Assembly: GCA_900554635.1 (NCBI GenBank)
Contig: USHY01000017.1
Span: 1 to 24,984 of the forward strand
Source of the DNA: an uncultured Clostridium sp.
GTDB lineage: Bacteria > Bacillota > Clostridia > TANB77 > CAG-508
Length of the DNA stretch: 24,984 bases
Direction: 5' to 3'
A program made the translations under genes and the position numbers. The notes below the pieces were generated by a model, which was not told the DNA's origin, made no database searches, and was given only the letters and a program-made list of their open reading frames with translations. Below are positions 1 through 7,290 of the stretch, one piece after another (the stretch's first letter is position 1; each line of letters starts with the position of its first letter).

Positions 1-122
1 TTGGCAGTTCCTAGCAGATTACTTTGGATTACTACTGTTACTACTACTCCTACTAGAATTAACATTACAATTATTGTGATAATCAGCGCTATTAGCGTGA
101 TCCCTTTCTCTTTGTTTCTCAT
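1..122 (-). CDS. Prepilin-like protein with N-terminal methylation signal (5' part only)
   Basis: This is the first 40 codons of a gene that leaves the window on its left edge. The protein begins MRNKEKGITLIALIITIIVM: a short basic leader ending in KG, followed by a hydrophobic helix of about 20 residues. That is the pattern of type IV prepilin or pseudopilin signals cleaved by a prepilin peptidase after the Gly. The Glu usually found at mature position 5 is Ala here, as often seen in clostridial members of this class. The ATG (complement of 120-122) follows a strong GAGGAGG site 7 bases upstream. A TAGATA-17-TATAAT promoter lies just beyond it. The C-terminal part, which decides whether this is a pilin, a pseudopilin or another surface protein, is outside the window. 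Confidence 0.75.
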   Translation of the reverse strand, partial: MRNKEKGITLIALIITIIVMLILVGVVVTVVIQSNLLGTA

Positions 123-142
123 TAAAAAACCTCCTCATTTTT

Positions 143-171
143 ATTATAACAATATGTTATTGCTATATCTA
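143..171 (-). promoter_or_regulatory. Sigma-A-like promoter of the prepilin-like gene
   Basis: On the minus strand, TAGATA (171-166), a 17-base spacer and TATAAT (148-143) lie about 20 bases upstream of the start codon at 122, giving a very short leader. The call rests on hexamer match and spacing only. Confidence 0.5.
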
Positions 172-290
172 ATTTTAAAATTAATCCATCTGTACTTCTG
201 GCGGACACAAAAATCCTACCATATATAGTTTGTACATTAGATTAATTTTTAATCCTTTAATATATAGTCTTGTCTTTATAAAATTATCGA

Positions 291-310
291 TATATATATA
301 TATATATATA
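291..310. repeat. (TA)10 dinucleotide tract
   Basis: Ten perfect TA units followed at once by a GC-rich block. A tract of this kind can vary in length between strains. No gene is read through it. Confidence 0.85.
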
Positions 311-593
311 GGGCCCCAAGGCTTTCAGCGTTTTTCATTGGTTAGTTTCTCCTTCTTTTTTTTGTTTCTTTCCGTGCTTTTGCTTTTTAAAATTTTACAT
401 TCATAGTTTATCCTATTTATTTCCCAATGTCAATACTTTTCATATAAAATTTAAAAAGGAATTAAAGTACCCCAAAATTCGATTATTTTACATTCATCTC
501 TTCCATTTTACCTAAATTTATCATATAATAGTTAAGTAAATAAAATATAACTATATTTTATTTCAATAGCTTTTTAAAGCGAGGATTTTTATT

Positions 594-1484
594 ATGAAAA
601 AGATTATTTTTAAAGGCTGTGGGACAGCTATTATAACCCCATTTACAAATGAAGGAATTAACTTTCAAGAATTCGAGAAATTGATTAATGACCAAATTGA
701 AGGTGGTGTGGATAGTATTATTGTTTGTGGTACTACTGGCGAATCTTCAACTATGTCTTTAGATGAAAGGAAAGCTGCTATTAAGTTTGCTATTAGAGTT
801 GCAAACCATAGAATTCCAATTGTTGCTGGAACTGGAGCAAATTGTACTAAATCTGCTATTGAAATGACAGAATTTGCAGAAAGTGCTGGTGCTGATGCTG
901 TTTTGGTTGTTACACCATATTATAACAAAACTACACAGGCTGGTTTAATTGCCCATTATACTGCAATTGCAAACTCAACTAGTTTACCTATTATAATGTA
1001 CAATGTACCAAGTAGAACTGGTTTAAACATTTTACCTGCTACAGCTTTAGAGCTTTCCAAAATAAATAACATTGTGGCAATAAAGGAAGCTAGTGGTAAT
1101 TTATCTCAAGTAGCTGAAATTGCTGCACTTTGTAGAGATAACTTACATATATATTCTGGAAATGATGACCAAATTTTACCTATTCTTTCTTTAGGCGGAT
1201 TAGGTGTAATTTCCGTACTTTCAAATGTTGTACCAAATGTGGTTCATAAAATGACTAAAGACTTCTTTGCTGGAAATATTGCAGAAGCTACAAAAGCTCA
1301 GTTAGACACATTAGAGCTTACAAACAGCCTATTTTGTGAAGTAAACCCAATTCCTGTAAAAGCTGCTTTAAACATGATTGGTTACAATGTTGGAACTCCT
1401 AGACTTCCTCTTGTAGAAATGTCTGATAAAGGCAAAGAACGTTTAAGAAATGCACTTATTAACTCTGGTTTGGAGGTTGTTTAA
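594..1484 (+). CDS. dapA: 4-hydroxy-tetrahydrodipicolinate synthase
   Basis: DapA condenses pyruvate with aspartate semialdehyde in the diaminopimelate/lysine pathway, in the cytoplasm. The 296 residues match the usual length of about 290 for this TIM-barrel family. Visible landmarks are GTTGE at 46-50 (the active-site Thr), PYYNK around Tyr110, YNVPSRTG with the catalytic Tyr at 136, and the Schiff-base lysine Lys164 in AIKEASGN. The ATG follows GCGAGG with suitable spacing. The stop codon abuts the ATG of dapB with no gap, so the two are translated from one message; rluA follows 13 bases after dapB. The gene is intact. A possible -10 (TATAAT, 524-529) lies upstream. Identification is secure. 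Confidence 0.97.
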   Translation: MKKIIFKGCGTAIITPFTNEGINFQEFEKLINDQIEGGVDSIIVCGTTGESSTMSLDERKAAIKFAIRVANHRIPIVAGTGANCTKSAIEMTEFAESAGADAVLVVTPYYNKTTQAGLIAHYTAIANSTSLPIIMYNVPSRTGLNILPATALELSKINNIVAIKEASGNLSQVAEIAALCRDNLHIYSGNDDQILPILSLGGLGVISVLSNVVPNVVHKMTKDFFAGNIAEATKAQLDTLELTNSLFCEVNPIPVKAALNMIGYNVGTPRLPLVEMSDKGKERLRNALINSGLEVV

Positions 1485-2201
1485 ATGATTAAAGTTTTAA
1501 TAAATGGCTATAACGGAAAAATGGGACAAATGGTTCTAAACCAAATAAAAGCATCTAAAGATTTTGAATGTATTGGCGGAACAGATGTATCTCTTAGTAT
1601 AAATGAGATTACTGAAAAGCCTGATGTAATTATAGATTTTTCAACACCTGAAGCTTCACTTTCAATTCTTCAATATGCTGAAAAAAATAAAATTCCAGTA
1701 GTTATTGCTACAACCGGTTTTTCTGATGAGCAAACAGCTAAAATTAAGAAATATTCAAAAACTTTACCAATTTTCAAATCTGCAAATATGTCTTATGAAA
1801 CAAACCTTATGATTGCTCTTGTTTCAAAACTTGCTAAAGAACTTACCGGTTCAGATATTGAAATTGTAGAAACACACCATAACAAAAAAGTTGATGCTCC
1901 AAGTGGTACAGCTCTTATGATTGCAGATGGTATAAACGAAGCGCTTGACCATGAAATGTATTACGAATATGATAGGCACAGCAAACGAGCTCCAAGAAAC
2001 CAAAAAGAAATTGGCATTCATTCAATAAGAGGTGGAACTGAAGTTGGAAAACACACTGTTTTCTTCTTTGGAGATAATGAAAGCTTAGAAATAAGCCATA
2101 CAGTTACATCAAGAGCAGTTTTTGCAAATGGTGCCCTAAAAGCCGCAAAATTCATTATAAATAAACCTGCTGGTTTCTATGATATGAAAGATTTAGTTTA
2201 A
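1485..2201 (+). CDS. dapB: 4-hydroxy-tetrahydrodipicolinate reductase
   Basis: DapB reduces the DapA product with NAD(P)H, the next step towards diaminopimelate and lysine. The 238-residue protein has the N-terminal Rossmann motif (GYNGKMGQMV at 8-17), IDFSTPEA, ATTGF, and the signature EIVETHHNKKVDAPSGTAL, which carries the catalytic His pair, the Lys and the DAPSGTA loop. IHSIRGG follows in the C-terminal half. The start codon touches the dapA stop and its GGAGG site lies inside the end of dapA, so translational coupling is likely. The gene uses CGA as a normal Arg codon (SKRAP), which matters for the CGG observation elsewhere in the window. Confidence 0.97.
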   Translation: MIKVLINGYNGKMGQMVLNQIKASKDFECIGGTDVSLSINEITEKPDVIIDFSTPEASLSILQYAEKNKIPVVIATTGFSDEQTAKIKKYSKTLPIFKSANMSYETNLMIALVSKLAKELTGSDIEIVETHHNKKVDAPSGTALMIADGINEALDHEMYYEYDRHSKRAPRNQKEIGIHSIRGGTEVGKHTVFFFGDNESLEISHTVTSRAVFANGALKAAKFIINKPAGFYDMKDLV

Positions 2202-2214
2202 TAACGGAGTTTAT

Positions 2215-3079
2215 ATGAGAAAATTAATTGTTAATAAAAAATATGATAATAAAAAATTAAATACTTTTATACTAAACTCTTTCCCAGAGCTTTCCCAAAA
2301 TATGCTTGGAAAAGCTCTAAGGCAAAAAGATATTAGAATAAATGGAATCCGCACAAAAGAAAATGTTACAATCCATGAAAATGATGAAATTGCTATATAT
2401 ATTGCTGATGAATTTTTATTTAAAAAAGTAGATTATCAAGTAATATATGAAGATGATAACATTTTAGTTATTAACAAACCTTCTGGAATAGAAGTTGTAT
2501 GCAGCCACAGTGAAGAAAAAAGTTTGAGCAATATTCTAAAAGAAAAGTATAGCTTTGTAGAGCCTTGCCACAGGCTTGATAGAAACACTTCTCGGTTTAG
2601 TTTTATTTGCAAAAAATAAGGAAGCTTTAGATATATTACTGCAAAAATTCAAAAATAAAGAGATAAAAAAATACTATAAATGCCAAGTTTACGGCATTCC
2701 TAAAAAAGATTTTGAAACCAAAACAGGCTATTTATTTAAAGATAGCAAAAAATCTACTGTATATATCTCAGATGCCCCAAAACCAGGTTACAAAAAAATT
2801 ATAACATCTTATAAAGTTTTGGAAAGAAATTATAAAGACAATACTGCAACACTAGAAGTATTACTAGAATTTTCTGGTAGAACTCACCAAATTAGAGCTC
2901 ACCTTGCGCATATTGGATTTCCTATTATTGGTGATGGTAAATATGGAAAAAATGAAATTAATAAAAAGTTTGGTAAAAAAACTCAAGAGCTTTACTCATA
3001 CAAGTTACTTTTTTCATTCACTACAGAGAGTGGAATTTTAGATTATTTGAATGGAAAAGAAATCTCCCTAAAAGGTTAA
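2215..3079 (+). CDS. RluA-family rRNA pseudouridine synthase, interrupted by a +1 shift at CGG
   Basis: RluA/RluC/RluD-type enzymes convert specific uridines of 23S rRNA to pseudouridine. The N-terminal part (about residues 1-65) is S4-like. The catalytic domain follows, with the HRLD motif whose Asp122 is the expected nucleophile. The C-terminal FSGRTHQIRAHLAHIGFPI is the usual RluA signature. Frame 0 breaks at codon 127, an in-frame CGG (2593-2595), and would stop at 2617-2619 after 134 residues. Skipping the C at 2593 turns HRLDRNTS-Arg into HRLDRNTSGLVLFAKN and gives a 287-residue protein of normal length. The rest shows no decay. The start is the ATG behind CGGAG, 13 bases after dapB. 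A terminator overlaps the stop. The sub-family cannot be fixed by eye. Confidence 0.88.
2590..2596 (+). other. +1 shift site TCT-C-GGT in the pseudouridine synthase gene
   Basis: Frame 0 reads TCT CGG TTT. Reading resumes correctly as TCT, skip C, GGT TTA GTT. The shift restores the Gly of the conserved RNTSG motif next to the catalytic Asp. It is one of four sites in the window with the same form. It could instead be a true mutation or a sequencing insertion. Confidence 0.75.
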
Positions 3080-3091
3080 GGGAGATTTCTT
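3059..3091 (+). terminator. Rho-independent terminator of the dapA-dapB-rluA operon
   Basis: GAAATCTCCC (3059-3068) pairs perfectly with GGGAGATTTC (3080-3089), followed by TTTATTTTATTTTT. The left arm lies inside the last codons of the upstream gene. The convergent ATPase gene ends at 3096, so the element separates the two units. Confidence 0.9.
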
Positions 3092-3095
3092 TATT

Positions 3096-4913
3096 TTATT
3101 TTTCAAGTGTTCTTAGAGCATTTAGAGTTGCTATAACCGTTACACCAACATCTGCAAACACAGCTTGCCACATTGTTGCTACTCCTAGGAAAACAAGTAG
3201 TAAAACTGTTAATTTAACTGCAATTGCAAAAGTTATATTTTCCTTTGAAATTTTTATTGTTTTTTTTGCAGTTTTAATTGCTTCACAAATTTTTGATGGT
3301 TCATCTGTCATAATTACCACATCTGCTGCTTCTATTGCTGCATCTGTTCCATATCCACCCATTGCAATTCCTACATCTGCCATTGCAAGTACTGGTGCAT
3401 CATTTAATCCATCTCCTACAAATGCTACATTTCCTTTTTTATTGTTTAATAGTTTTTGTAATTCATCTACTTTTCCTGTTGGTAAAAGTTCTGTGTAGAC
3501 TTCATCGATTCCAAGTTTTTCAGCAACATCTTTTCCAACTTTTTCTCTATCTCCAGTTAGCATAACTGTTTTCTTAATTCCTTGTTTTTTTAGATTTTCT
3601 ATTGCTGCTTTTGAATCTTCTTTTAGTTCATCTGCAATCTCAATCTTGCCTGCATATTTGTCATCAATTGCTATGTACACAACAGTTGCATAATTGTTTT
3701 CTTCTTTTACTGTTATGCCTATTTTTTTCATCAATTTGCTATTTCCCAAAAGTACTTTTTTTCCTTCTATAATTGCTGAAACTCCATGTCCTGAAATTTC
3801 CTCATATTCTTTAATATCTTGTTTATTTATTTCTTTTCCATAATTTTCAATTATTGACCTTGCTATTGGATGATTTGAAAAGCTTTCTGCATAAGCTGCA
3901 ATTTTAAGTAGTTCATCTTTATCCCCAATTGCATCTACATTTTGAACTTTAAAATTTCCTTTTGTTAGTGTTCCAGTTTTATCAAACACAACAGTTTCTA
4001 AGTTTGCAAGCGACTCTAGGTAATTGCTTCCTTTTACCAAAATTCCTTTTCTTGAAGCCCCACCTATTCCATCAAAAAAACTTAGTGGAACTGATACTAC
4101 TAATGCGCATGGGCAAGATACAACTAAAAAGCTTAATGCTCTATAAACCCATGTTGTGAAGTCTTTGTGCATAATTAGTGTTGGTATTATTAATATCAAA
4201 AACGCCAGTGCTATTACTGTTGGTGTATATATTTTTGAAAACTTTGTAATAAATTTTTCTGTGTGTGCTTTCTTTTCTCCTGCATTTTCTACTAGGTCTA
4301 AAATTTTGCTTAATGTTGATTCTTTGAATTCCTTGGTTACTTTTATTTCTAGTACTCCATTTGTATTTATTACTCCACTTAGGACTTCTGAATTAATTTC
4401 TGCTTTTCTAGGTATTGATTCACCAGTTAGTGCTGATGTATCTATTAATGCTTCACCTGATATAACTATACCATCTAATGGCACTCTTTCTCCTGGCTTT
4501 ACTACAATTATATCATCTATTTTAACTTCTTCTGGTGATTTTTCTGTTACAGTATCATTTATTTTTACAAAAGCTTTATCTGGTTTTAACTCCATCAAAC
4601 TTTTTATAGATTTTTTAGATTTATTTTCTGCATATTCTTCGAAAATTTCTCCTACTTGGAAAAATAGCATTACTGCAATTGCCTCTGGATACTCACCTGT
4701 TGCAAAGGCTCCAAAGCTTGCAATGCTCATTAAGAACTCTTCTCCAAAAAGTTCTTTATCCTTTATTCCTTCTAATGCTTCTAAAATTATTTCATATCCA
4801 ATTGATAAATAACTCATAAAAAATAAAACTATTTTTAGCCATTGTATATTAACTAAAAAAGCTACTGTTCCAAAAATTAAACATAAGATTATTTTTATTA
4901 TACCTTTTTTCAT
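3096..4913 (-). CDS. P1B-type heavy-metal-transporting ATPase (Zn2+/Cd2+ type)
   Basis: This is a membrane pump that exports divalent soft metals at the cost of ATP. The 605 residues contain the actuator motif LTGESIP (162-168), the metal-site CPC motif in SCPCAL (267-269), the phosphorylated Asp311 in DKTGTLT, the SNHP motif of the nucleotide domain, GDGLNDAP, and a C-terminal membrane segment with FADVGVTVIATLNALR whose Asp is typical of the Zn/Cd/Pb subgroup. The usual N-terminal CxxC metal-binding (HMA) domain is absent, so the protein begins at the first membrane helices. The ATG follows GAGGGGA. The promoter carries two palindromes of ArsR/SmtB-operator type, so induction by metal is likely. 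No regulator gene is adjacent. The gene is intact. CadA versus ZntA naming is left open. Confidence 0.93.
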   Translation of the reverse strand: MKKGIIKIILCLIFGTVAFLVNIQWLKIVLFFMSYLSIGYEIILEALEGIKDKELFGEEFLMSIASFGAFATGEYPEAIAVMLFFQVGEIFEEYAENKSKKSIKSLMELKPDKAFVKINDTVTEKSPEEVKIDDIIVVKPGERVPLDGIVISGEALIDTSALTGESIPRKAEINSEVLSGVINTNGVLEIKVTKEFKESTLSKILDLVENAGEKKAHTEKFITKFSKIYTPTVIALAFLILIIPTLIMHKDFTTWVYRALSFLVVSCPCALVVSVPLSFFDGIGGASRKGILVKGSNYLESLANLETVVFDKTGTLTKGNFKVQNVDAIGDKDELLKIAAYAESFSNHPIARSIIENYGKEINKQDIKEYEEISGHGVSAIIEGKKVLLGNSKLMKKIGITVKEENNYATVVYIAIDDKYAGKIEIADELKEDSKAAIENLKKQGIKKTVMLTGDREKVGKDVAEKLGIDEVYTELLPTGKVDELQKLLNNKKGNVAFVGDGLNDAPVLAMADVGIAMGGYGTDAAIEAADVVIMTDEPSKICEAIKTAKKTIKISKENITFAIAVKLTVLLLVFLGVATMWQAVFADVGVTVIATLNALRTLEK

Positions 4914-4937
4914 AATCAGTTCCCCTCACATAAAAAA

Positions 4938-4982
4938 TTTGAATGTATGTTCAATTACATTATATTTGAACATACACTCAAA
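4938..4982 (-). promoter_or_regulatory. Double ArsR/SmtB-type operator of the metal ATPase
   Basis: Two similar inverted repeats, TTTGAATGTATGTTCAA (4938-4954) and TTTGAACATACACTCAAA (4965-4982), flank the -10 hexamer. The second fills the whole spacer between -35 and -10. The core TGAAYRTRYRTTCA resembles operators bound by metal sensors of the ArsR/SmtB (CadC/CzrA) family. The position would block RNA polymerase until metal releases the repressor. Confidence 0.75.
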
Positions 4983-4988
4983 TGTCAA
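4959..4988 (-). promoter_or_regulatory. Promoter of the metal ATPase gene
   Basis: On the minus strand a consensus -35 TTGACA (4988-4983), an 18-base spacer and a consensus -10 TATAAT (4964-4959) lie upstream of the start at 4913. This is the strongest promoter match in the window. The operator overlaps it. Confidence 0.85.
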
Positions 4989-4996
4989 TAGTTTTT

Positions 4997-5021
4997 TATA
5001 AAAAACTTGAAATTTATTTCA
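4997..5021 (-). terminator. Weak terminator after the DUF3137 gene
   Basis: On the minus strand TGAAAT-aa-ATTTCA is followed by AGTTTTTTAT. The stem has only six pairs, mostly A-T, so this is tentative. It lies directly after the stop codon reached in the shifted frame (5026). Confidence 0.35.
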
Positions 5022-5025
5022 CATT

Positions 5026-5920
5026 TTATATTTCTGTATTTTCTATTGTTTTATTAATTTCCCTTGTTACTTTAAAAATGAATTCTATTATATCATAATA
5101 TCTTTTTAGCATATCGAAATCCAGTGCATTTTTGAACAAACTTGGTTCAAATACTCCGCCCAGTGTGGAATCTTATGTATATTTGGTCTTGTTTTATTGT
5201 TAGCTCATATTGAATTTTGCTTTGCTTTCTAAATTCTATCATTGTGTTCATAACATCTGCTGTTAGAATTTGCATTGCTATTATTTTGTTTTCCCCATAT
5301 ATATTAAAATACTTTTCAAATTCTTGTGAATCCATTTCAATTTTTGTTTTGCCTTTAAACATTTTTCCGAATACACCTTTATCTGAACGAATTTTTAAAC
5401 TTGTTTGAATATTTTTTGCACAATCTACATTTCCAAATATTCCCCAAAAGATTGTAGTGGTTGTTGTGTTGCCTTCTGAATCTGTACTTTCATCTTCTGT
5501 ATGTACTTCGGCCATTTGAACTTTATATTTGTTATCCAAAGTTCCTTGGATTAAGTCTTCTGAACGGTAATTATCATAACTTTCAAACTCGCCTTGCTTA
5601 TAAATTGTTGATGACATCCCTTGGTTTGGAAAGTATTCTAAATTTTCATCAATATTCTTAATAAAAGGTTTTACTACTTTTTCTTTGAAAAGTGGCGTAA
5701 ACTTTGATTTGTTTATACTTATTCCAATTATTAATACAATCATAAATACTACAAAAATAAAGGCAAAATACCCTTTTGTAAAACTACTTACTATTACAAA
5801 TGCAATAATTGCTATCACTAAAAAGATTTTGCTTTTTTTAGCTCTATCTTTTCTAATTTTCTCTAGTTCCTCATAACTTTCCTTATGTATTTTTTCATAA
5901 ATCTCATTAAAAGATTTCAT
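5026..5920 (-). CDS. DUF3137-family membrane protein, interrupted by a +1 shift at CGG
   Basis: Members of this family of unknown function are commonly found beside LemA. Two membrane helices lie at about residues 32-50 and 53-70, followed by a soluble domain. Frame 0 ends after 257 residues in HTGRSI. Codon 255 is an in-frame CGG (5158-5156). Skipping its C gives HTGGVFEPSLFKNALDF and a further 40 residues up to the stop at 5026-5028, for 297 residues in all. The added tail (FEPSLFK, then a helix with YYDIIEFIF) fits what I recall of the C-terminus of this family, which supports the shifted reading. The ATG follows a GGAG site, and the gene lies 12 bases after lemA, so they are co-transcribed. 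The function is unknown. Confidence 0.8.
5155..5161 (-). other. +1 shift site GGG-C-GGA in the DUF3137 gene
   Basis: On the minus strand frame 0 reads ACT GGG CGG AGT ATT TGA. Skipping the C at 5158 gives GGG GGA GTA TTT GAA CCA and a 40-residue family-like tail. The short frame-0 product would still look like a nearly complete gene, so an automatic annotation would probably miss this shift. Confidence 0.7.
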
Positions 5921-5932
5921 ACCATTTCTCCT

Positions 5933-6475
5933 TTAAAGCTCAATTTGTATATTGTTTTTTGCTTCAGGTACTTCTAATTCAAATAGTTTTTCTTCTTTAA
6001 ATCCAAACATGTTTGCAATTATATTATCTGGTACTACTGAGATTTTTGTGTTATATGTTGTTACAGCTCCATTGTATAATCTCCTTGCGGCTTGTAGTTG
6101 ACTTTCTATTTTTGTTAATTTTTGTTGAAGTGATAAGTATTGCTCACTTGATTTTAATTCTGGGTATTTTTCTATTGCTGCAACTATTTTATTACATTCA
6201 TTATTTAGTTTTGCTCCCTCTTGTAAATTTTTTGTGTTCATATATTCTGTTCTCATTTTAGTTATTTTTTCAAATATTTCGCTTTCATGTTTAGTATATG
6301 CTTTTACACATTCTACTAAGTTTGGTATTAAGTCAAATCTTTGTGTTAAATATACATCTATTGTTGCCCTTTCTTGTTCAACTTTTTTTCTTGATTTTAC
6401 TAGTCCATTATATTTTGCGAGTAATACTAAAAGCACTATGAAAAATATTATTACTATTACTGTTAAAAAATCCAT
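5933..6475 (-). CDS. lemA: LemA family protein
   Basis: LemA proteins are small membrane-anchored helical proteins without a settled biochemical function. The protein has one N-terminal membrane helix (TVIVIIFFIVLLVLLAKYN), then the family signature: YNGLV, a coiled helix with KKVEQE, DVYLTQRFDLIPNLVECV and KAYTKHE, and a C-terminal MFGFKEEKLFELE. An in-frame ATG three codons earlier (6484) directly abuts the AAAGAG sequence, leaving no spacing. The ATG at 6475 has it 9 bases upstream, so I prefer 6475 (180 residues). The next gene, encoding the DUF3137 protein, starts 12 bases after the stop; such pairs recur in Firmicutes. Confidence 0.93.
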   Translation of the reverse strand: MDFLTVIVIIFFIVLLVLLAKYNGLVKSRKKVEQERATIDVYLTQRFDLIPNLVECVKAYTKHESEIFEKITKMRTEYMNTKNLQEGAKLNNECNKIVAAIEKYPELKSSEQYLSLQQKLTKIESQLQAARRLYNGAVTTYNTKISVVPDNIIANMFGFKEEKLFELEVPEAKNNIQIEL

Positions 6476-6506
6476 TTTTACCATCTCTTTCTTTATATAT
6501 TATATG

Positions 6507-7271
6507 TTAATTTTTCTTTGTTTTTTCCTCAATTTTCAATTCAATTTCTTTTTTCTTTGCTTCAATCTTTGCTTTGCTTTCTTCAACTCTTTTTCTTATC
6601 TTTTCTCTAATTACATCAATATCAACATTTGGGAAGGCTGATATAAGTCTTCTACCTCTCCAGCTTTTGCTTATAATTTCCTTTACTTCTTTAGTTATTT
6701 CCTCAGTATTATCTTTTGCCTCATTAGATACTTTCTTAAATGAATGTATGATGTTATATGACACAGATACATCTACTGCAAATATTGCAAGGATTATACC
6801 TGTTATTATATGTAACCAAGGTTGCTGTATGCTGTTTATTGCGTTTAAAAACACTGGATTTGCAATTCTTAATATAATTTGGCCAATGATTGTAAATGGT
6901 AATAATGTTTCTAAACAAATCCTTCCATTTATATTAAATCTAAATCTATGGTAGTCCCACCATCTTGCATGAAATATTTTCTCCATGATATAGCTTGTAG
7001 CATATTCTAAGGTTCCGCATATAAACATAATTACTATTGTTGAAATCCATAGGCTGTCGACCAAGCTTACAGAATCAATTGTTTTCATGAAGTTACTAAG
7101 AAGTAATGTTATAGCAACTCCTCCAAAGCCGTATATTGGGCAATATGGCCCGATTAAAAATCCTCTGTTTACAAATTTATGGTGTTGAAAAAGTCCTAAA
7201 GTTACTTCCATTAACCATCCTATAATTGCATATATAGTAAATAATAAAATATAAGTTTCTATTGCTTCCAT
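6507..7271 (-). CDS. CmpB-like putative ABC-transporter-type membrane protein
   Basis: This 254-residue protein has about five hydrophobic segments in its first 170 residues and a charged, Lys/Glu-rich coiled-coil tail after about residue 205. The stretch FVNRGFLIGPYCPIYGFGG near the N-terminus and the later EKIFHARWWDYHRFRFNINGR mark the family named ABC_trans_CmpB, annotated as a putative ABC transporter permease. No ATPase partner is nearby, so a transporter role is unproven. The ATG follows AAAGGAG at 5 bases. The gene sits 19 bases after ogg and about 30 bases before lemA, which suggests one operon. It is intact, with no CGG in frame. Confidence 0.85.
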   Translation of the reverse strand: MEAIETYILLFTIYAIIGWLMEVTLGLFQHHKFVNRGFLIGPYCPIYGFGGVAITLLLSNFMKTIDSVSLVDSLWISTIVIMFICGTLEYATSYIMEKIFHARWWDYHRFRFNINGRICLETLLPFTIIGQIILRIANPVFLNAINSIQQPWLHIITGIILAIFAVDVSVSYNIIHSFKKVSNEAKDNTEEITKEVKEIISKSWRGRRLISAFPNVDIDVIREKIRKRVEESKAKIEAKKKEIELKIEEKTKKN

Positions 7272-7290
7272 TTTTTTCTCCTTTCAATTC

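Larger units (their letters stand above)
123..593. other. Intergenic region between divergent prepilin-like gene and dapA
   Basis: About 470 bases without a convincing gene. It holds the prepilin promoter (143-171), a TA dinucleotide run (291-310), a short GC-rich block right after it (311-330, containing GGGCCCC), a pyrimidine-rich stretch (about 346-375), a TATAAT at 524-529 that could be the -10 of dapA without a good -35, and the dapA ribosome site GCGAGG near 579-585. I looked for the conserved parts of a lysine riboswitch ahead of dapA and did not recognise them. Confidence 0.6.

Noticed and set aside
1..228. Plus-strand open frame at the left edge
   Set aside because: It is antisense to the prepilin-like gene, which has a clear ribosome site, promoter and family signature.
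276..338. 20-codon minus-strand open frame MKNAESLGAL... ending in an Ile/Tyr run from the TA repeat
   Set aside because: It has a plausible ribosome site but is very short, and half of it is translated dinucleotide repeat. It is not supportable as a gene from sequence alone.
380..593. Lysine riboswitch ahead of dapA
   Set aside because: I could not recognise the conserved core segments of the L box. A covariance-model search would settle it.
2576..3079. Separate small gene for the second half of the pseudouridine synthase
   Set aside because: It has no ribosome site of its own, its first residues overlap the frame-0 reading of the same motif, and it joins seamlessly to 2215-2592 once one base is skipped.
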